Origin: Nymphaea colorata
Lineage: Eukaryota > Streptophyta > Magnoliopsida > Nymphaeales > Nymphaeaceae
Assembly: GCF_008831285.2 (NCBI RefSeq)
Contig: NC_045141.1
Location: 10,402,106 to 10,466,105 of the forward strand
DNA length: 64,000 nt
Reading direction: 5' to 3'
In this document: piece by piece, positions 59,295 to 64,000 of the stretch
Layout: each line of letters opens with the position of its first letter
Numbering within the stretch: position 1 is the first letter of the stretch
The notes under the pieces: generated by a model
Databases searched by the model: none
The model's input: only the letters and a program-made list of their open reading frames with translations
Told to the model about the DNA's origin: nothing
Made by a program: the position numbers and the translations under genes

Positions 59295-60740
59295 GAGGTT
59301 AACTGAAATTTAAAAATTTGTTACTAGAGCCTCTCATTGACATTAGCTATTATGTATAGCATATGGTGATGGTTCACGACTGCTTTAACAATGATTTACA
59401 GATAAATTTTTAAATTTTAATCATCCGGCAGCCATTGAGAGAGTATAGACTCCCTCTCTCACACACATAGCATTAGCGACAATTTGCAATAATTTGTGAT
59501 GCAGATCTATAGTATTTTTAGCAATGATTGATGGTGGTTTTAGTAACCAATCAGTATCCCATATACAGATTTTCTAAAATCCCAATATTTGTACTCACTT
59601 CGTCCTACTCATACCCATATCTGTGTAACTTAGCTGAGTTTCACATAGTTTGATCTAAGTAACAGGATAACCATTTTTACTTTGTTTGGTTTCAATTAAG
59701 GGGCCAAATTCTTAAAATATCTTAACCATATATCAGACTTATATCCAATTTAGTTATGAAATTACACACCGAGTCCAAATTTGATTAACAATCAGACCTG
59801 GATTTCTTTACCAAAATTGATTCATTCCTTGACTAGAGGATGAACAGGGGACTAGACTATACTGAAAAAGCGGTTCAGCTTCCCATTCCTCGTCGGACCA
59901 GTATCAATTTTATTTAAATATTCATTTAAAAAATTAATTAATTAATATTTTAAAATATTTATTTTCAATGCCGTATTGGGTCGACGCAGATAACAAGGGG
60001 CGTGGAAGAAAGAGAGAAGGAAACACGCTGGTTTGTCTTTTGTTGGACCCAAAAACTCCGCGGCAGCTGACCCGACTGAAGACATTAGACGATGACGTCC
60101 ACGGTGGTAACCGCCGGTTCCACCCTAACTTCCCTCTGAATTTCGGTTCGCAGGCTTGTTTTTCGCTAATTCTGAAAAGGTGCTTAACTTTGAATGCTTT
60201 TCTGACACAGGCCTACACTTTTAGAGGCATGCCCTAAATCTTTGGTCTTGAAACACGAGAAATTTCCTTTTAGGTTGCCACCTCGGGTCGTGATCTCAGT
60301 TAGTAGTTATTTAACCTATTTAGCAAAATTTCCGGAAGTGTTTTAATGTTTGTGGAAATGCGATCAAAATTTGGGCTTTTCAATGAAAATCTATGCCAAA
60401 AAGAATTTTAACGAACGGATTTCTATTTTGAACGCTGTCCGGCCGTCCCGCCCCCTGGGTCCCCCCGGCAGAGAGAAGGCGGATCCCAAATTTCTCCCCA
60501 GGAAACAAATTCAAAAAAATCCATCTCATCAACCGACCATAATCCCGGTTGTTTTTCTCTCTCTCTCCTCTCTGTCTCTGCCCGTCTGTTCCCCTCTCGG
60601 TTGAGAATTTCATTCGTCGATGGTCGCTCCTGATTCGATCTGCTCAACTTCTTCCTTTTGTTTTCGATCCTTCCACTTGACTTTCCAACTCAACGTTTCA
60701 GGCCACCTAATCTTTTTCCTTTTCTTTCTGTTCTCTTCTT
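59292..60740. other. Upstream region of the BTB gene
   Basis: AT-rich to about 59960, then gradually GC- and CT-rich toward the gene. An 89-codon ORF at 59968-60237 has no motif. Confidence 0.5.
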
Positions 60741-60746
60741 TATAAA
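60741..60746 (+). promoter_or_regulatory. Candidate TATA box of the BTB gene
   Basis: A TATAAA hexamer lies about 280 bases before the chosen ATG, in a pyrimidine-rich region typical of plant core promoters. It would give a 5' leader of about 240-250 nt. Position and motif are seen; function is inferred and needs transcript ends. Confidence 0.4.
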
Positions 60747-60839
60747 ATTGTAATCCAATCCCCAGACTTTCTCCAAGGGTGATCGCCTTGATAATCGAGA
60801 GTTTGGCTTGCGACCCCCGCCGTTTCGGCTTCTCTTTTG

Positions 60840-60930
60840 TTTCCTTTCGCCTATTTCCGATCGACCCATCTCCTCACCCCCTTCTCCCTCTCTCTCATCC
60901 CCTTCTCTCTCTCTCTCATCCCCTTCTCTG
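60840..60930 (+). promoter_or_regulatory. CT-rich 5' leader of the BTB gene
   Basis: Imperfect CT tracts (about 60870-60930, with another run at 60550-60600) sit between the candidate TATA box and the ATG. Pyrimidine patches of this kind are common in plant 5' UTRs and Y-patch promoters. The tract repeats a CCCCTTCTCTCTCTC-type unit, so length variation between individuals is likely. Confidence 0.45.
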
Positions 60931-61019
60931 CCTGTGAAATTTCACGATTGATAGCGAGTTTTGGGTTGTTGTCTGTGCTTGCTTCTGCCCGGTGGGCAGG
61001 CCTTCATCTACATGATTGG

Positions 61020-62351
61020 ATGAAGGACAGGATCAAGCTCAATGTTGGGGGCAGGATATTCGAGACGACCACCACCACACTGGCCAACGCCGGCCGGAAT
61101 TCGTTGTTCGGCGCTATGTTTGACGACCAATGGAACCCTAGAGGACCGATGGACGGCGGACAGAACGAGTACTTCATTGACCGGAATCCCGCTTGCTTCT
61201 CCGTGCTGCTTGACCTGCTGCGCACCGGCGAGCTCCATATCCCGGCCAACCTACCGGAGCATCTCCTCTACCGGGAGGCCCTGTACTACGGGCTCCTGGA
61301 TCACGTCCGGGCAGCCAAGTGGGGCGAGTTCGACGGCAACCGTGTGAAGCTGGCGACCTCTGTACGCGGGCGGGCGCCAGGGGACGGCACGGCCATCCGC
61401 GCCGGCCCCGACGGCGGCTGCGTGGTGGCGCACGGCAGTATGGTTCACGTTTATAGCTGGACTATGGAGCAGCTTCCTCCGCTCAATCTGAATTACCAGA
61501 GAATCAATGATATGGGGTTCGTTGACGCCCACCGAGTGGCCGTCTGCGCCTGCGAGAGGATCGATCGAGGCGACGGCGGGATGGGGATGTTCAATTCATC
61601 CACCGGTGAGCTCCTCTACAAGTTTCAGGTAAGTCACGAGAACCAGCCGAAGAGTTTCTCCGCTGGGGCGCTCAGCTTCTCCCCGGAATCTGGCCAGATC
61701 TTTGCAAGTTGCAGAGGCCGGAGCAATGAGTATGGAATTGGGGTATGGGACGGATACACTGGGAAGCAGACGGACTTCTATTATGAGACGGCCGGCTGGT
61801 CCATCGGCGACTCCGGCAGGCTTCAGTGTCTCCCTACCACCAACCTCCTCTTCGTCGCTACTCTCTACCCGAGAACGGAGAATTGCTACATCCAATTGCT
61901 GGATTTCAGGGAGAAGAAGGCTGTCTGGTCGTGGTCTGACGTTGGGTGGCCGGCGACCATCGACGAGAAGATGGTGCTAGACGCCATCGTCATGGAGGAC
62001 GGCAACTCCATCTGTGTGGTCAACCAGTACGACGATCTGGGGTTCATGGATCTCAGAAGCAACGGAGGAAGCGTCAGGTGGAGCACGAGGAGCAGGCTGC
62101 TGAAGATGGGCAACGCCGATGAGAGGTGCTACCCAAAGCTGGCTACCCATGGGGGGCAGCTCTTTGCATCCACCAACGACAGCATCTCAGTTTTCTGTGG
62201 GCCGGATTGGGTTCTTACCTCACGGCTGAGGAGAAGCCATGGAGGATCAATCTGCGATTTCTCCATTGGTGGGGATCGTCTCTTTGTTCTCCACAATGAA
62301 GAGGATGTGTTCGACGTGTGGGAGACTCCTCCCTTGAGAGCTCTGTCATGA
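61020..62351 (+). CDS. BTB/POZ (T1/KCTD-type) domain protein with WD40/YVTN-like propeller
   Basis: 443 codons, no intron visible. The N-terminus (residues about 3-100) is a T1/KCTD-type BTB domain: it opens DRIKLNVGGRIFETT, continues through the FGAMFDD and YFIDRNPACFSVLLDLLR blocks and ends near EALYYGLLDHV. The rest (about 120-440) reads as a beta-propeller rich in short W/G/D repeats, as in the Arabidopsis At2g24240/At4g30940 type, whose length is very similar. Family knowledge: BTB proteins of this kind are thought to act as CUL3 substrate adaptors; no substrate can be named. Start choice: the open frame extends upstream to 60837, but that stretch has no in-frame ATG and encodes only the translated CT-rich leader, so the ATG at 61020 is the first usable one. 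The gene is clearly GC-richer than its AT-rich surroundings. It is the only intact gene in the window. Confidence 0.93.
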   Translation: MKDRIKLNVGGRIFETTTTTLANAGRNSLFGAMFDDQWNPRGPMDGGQNEYFIDRNPACFSVLLDLLRTGELHIPANLPEHLLYREALYYGLLDHVRAAKWGEFDGNRVKLATSVRGRAPGDGTAIRAGPDGGCVVAHGSMVHVYSWTMEQLPPLNLNYQRINDMGFVDAHRVAVCACERIDRGDGGMGMFNSSTGELLYKFQVSHENQPKSFSAGALSFSPESGQIFASCRGRSNEYGIGVWDGYTGKQTDFYYETAGWSIGDSGRLQCLPTTNLLFVATLYPRTENCYIQLLDFREKKAVWSWSDVGWPATIDEKMVLDAIVMEDGNSICVVNQYDDLGFMDLRSNGGSVRWSTRSRLLKMGNADERCYPKLATHGGQLFASTNDSISVFCGPDWVLTSRLRRSHGGSICDFSIGGDRLFVLHNEEDVFDVWETPPLRALS

Positions 62352-63469
62352 CAGCTGCCTTATCATCTTCCTCTTCTTTCAGGAATTAATGATTTGGGGG
62401 AGCTGAATGATGTTCCTCTTGTAATTGCATGTTCTTGTAACTTTCACAGTTGGTAAGCATAGACATGTAGCTTCTTTTTTTTTTCACCCTGCTGTAGCCA
62501 AAAGGAGAACAGGTGCAGATGCTTGGGTTTTTACACAATGAGCTAGAGTTGTAATTCAGGAATGATCATGTAACTATGAATGGATTTGTGGAAGGCTTGT
62601 TTGGCATTTAATAGCATCTTCATTTTTTTCCGCCCCTTGTTTCCTTCTGCTTCTTAGTTTGTCCAAACAGGAGGATGAATCTGGATGCTTACAAATAACC
62701 AGACGATCGTAAAGGACCGTGTACACAACAAAGAGAAAATAACTGGTACCTGTCTGACACTTATCAGTGGACCAACCAATTCTTTTTCATTTTTCTTTTC
62801 CTTCCTAGAGATTGCCGTTTGTCACAGGTAGGCTGCTACCTGTCTGCTTGCTTTATCATGTTTTACTGAAGCAGGTGCAGACGGTCCAAAAAACAATGTT
62901 ATTCGCAAAACTAGTGTGACTATTATTAAATTATTTGATACGCGTAAGCTTCTCTCTCTCTGTGCGTGTTCGTCGAAGAGAGAAGCTGTCCTTGGGCATC
63001 ACGACCTCCAAACAACCGATTTGTGGAAACTGCATCAGATCTCCAGGTGCCTAGCAGAAAGTCTCAACTGTTTTGGGACTGCCAATCAATCACAGAACAA
63101 CGTGCAGCGGCGCCCGGACTTCTGCTCGCTTCCATTTCCGTGACATTTTTGTTGGTCCATTTCTCTGAGCTGGCAAAGGGGATCTTGCAACCGTGATATT
63201 GAAGTTTAAAGCCCAAGCACTCATCTGCAAGAAGAGTTGCGGGTTAATGGGCAGGGATACAAGCCTTCTCTACGAGTACCATTAAATTAACGGTTGAATT
63301 GCATGTGTCAGACGTGTACATTTTATGGCATCGCTCAGTGATAAAAAATGACAAATTTTGGTGAATTAGGAAAAGGGAAACACCTTCACATTAGACCAAA
63401 TAACTGGCATGTTAACATGCTTCCATGATGAAACTTAATTAAAATGTCCCAGAACTTGGAAATTTATAT
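62352..63469. other. Downstream region of the BTB gene
   Basis: Probably includes the 3' UTR (T-rich, TTGTAATTGC-type words near 62420), but no canonical AATAAA signal is seen close by. No further gene recognised. Confidence 0.45.
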
Positions 63470-63578
63470 GGCATTGGCAAAATCCTGGATATCAGCTTGT
63501 ATTTGATCCCAACTGAATGCACTCGGCATTTGCAAAATCTTGGATATAAGCTTGTCTTTGTCCCAACTGACTGTGTTC
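63470..63578. repeat. 55-bp tandem duplication, diverged
   Basis: Copies at 63470-63524 and 63525-63578 share GGCATT.GCAAAATC.TGG and ATA.GCTTGT.TTTG.TCCCAACTGA with several differences. Confidence 0.9.
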
Positions 63579-63812
63579 TTGCAACCTTACTCAAGCATGG
63601 CAGAGCATACAGGGAAAAAATGTAAAAAGTCACGTGTCCCTAGTACATCATAGAGTGAGAAGATATTGCTTCCTACTGCTTAGCTGTTTACAAACATCTG
63701 CCATAGGTCTGACGATGGAACGGATGCAACAATTGATGGAGAAAGACTTGGCGTGTTTCTTTACTTGCATGAAAATCCCCTTCGTGCTGCAAGCCTTCTC
63801 GAAAATATGCTA

Positions 63813-63816
<4 letters not shown>

Positions 63817-63849
<33 letters not shown>
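63817..63849. repeat. (GA)n microsatellite
   Basis: About 16 GA units. Confidence 0.95.
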
Positions 63850-63850
<1 letters not shown>

Positions 63851-64000
63851 AAGTTGAACCAATCTGCCGGGGGCAAATTCAATTAATTCAAAGTACTTTC
63901 GTCTAACTGAATTCAGGCATGAACTTTCTCAAGAATGTAATGGGTTGGGAATCTTCGGGTGCAACTTCATCAAAGGGAACATAATTGTGATCTTGATCGT

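Noticed and set aside
59968-60237. 89-codon ORF upstream of the BTB gene
   Set aside because: No domain, not in frame with the gene; probably chance in GC-rising promoter sequence.
60837-61019. N-terminal extension of the BTB protein
   Set aside because: The extension has no in-frame ATG, and its residues come from the CT-rich leader; the family starts at the BTB domain.
1-64000. tRNA, rRNA, CRISPR arrays, bacterial-type operons
   Set aside because: No tRNA A/B-box pair, rRNA core or regularly spaced repeat array was seen; the sequence is plant nuclear in character.

Overview
This window is nuclear DNA of a flowering plant. It is AT-rich, carries long (TA)n microsatellites and many layers of Ty1/copia retrotransposons, small hAT-like MITEs and CACTA-like ends, and contains plant gene families (BTB/POZ plus beta-propeller protein, non-RD LRR receptor kinase, histone H1). 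I cannot fix the species from sequence alone. One run of 100 n (8593-8692) is a conventional assembly gap.

Only one gene looks intact: a GC-rich, intronless BTB/POZ (T1/KCTD-type) protein at 61020-62351, with a pyrimidine-rich leader and a candidate TATA box. The other clear host gene is a decayed class XII-type LRR receptor-like kinase (19059-21700). It has several frameshifts and stops and ends at the intron donor that splits the kinase domain in this family; its second exon is missing. Small host-gene pieces are a CAND1-like exon (37512-37585) and a histone H1 globular-domain fragment lying antisense inside a retrotransposon leader (40542-40858).

Layout: 1-4300 has an LTR-like tail and short tandem repeats. 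5455-6187 is a truncated copia gag. 7.4-12.8 kb holds a MITE remnant, the gap, two hAT-like MITEs with 8-bp target duplications (one filled with a purine-rich minisatellite), and low-complexity repeats. 13.1-13.4 kb is a copia RNase H remnant. 15.9 kb is an 88-bp (TA)n palindrome, and 16.2-18.7 kb a long inverted repeat with a CACTA-like end in its loop. 19-21.7 kb is the receptor-kinase pseudogene, abutting a reverse-strand copia truncated in its integrase (22.08-25.1 kb). 26-30.5 kb and 31.4-37.2 kb are two further decayed copia elements with LTR pairs and nested insertions. 40002-45689 is a structurally complete, fairly young copia (LTRs, 5-bp TSD, PBS, PPT, full domain order) that is dead by frameshifts and by loss of two catalytic aspartates. 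46.2-48.8 kb holds two more copia fragments. 50.9-57.6 kb is a cluster of small terminal-inverted-repeat elements. The single gene sits at the right end.

The elements do not form a pathway. The most informative biology is host-sequence capture by the copia element at 40-45.7 kb and the nested MITE history. All homology calls are from reading translations and motifs; no database search was run.
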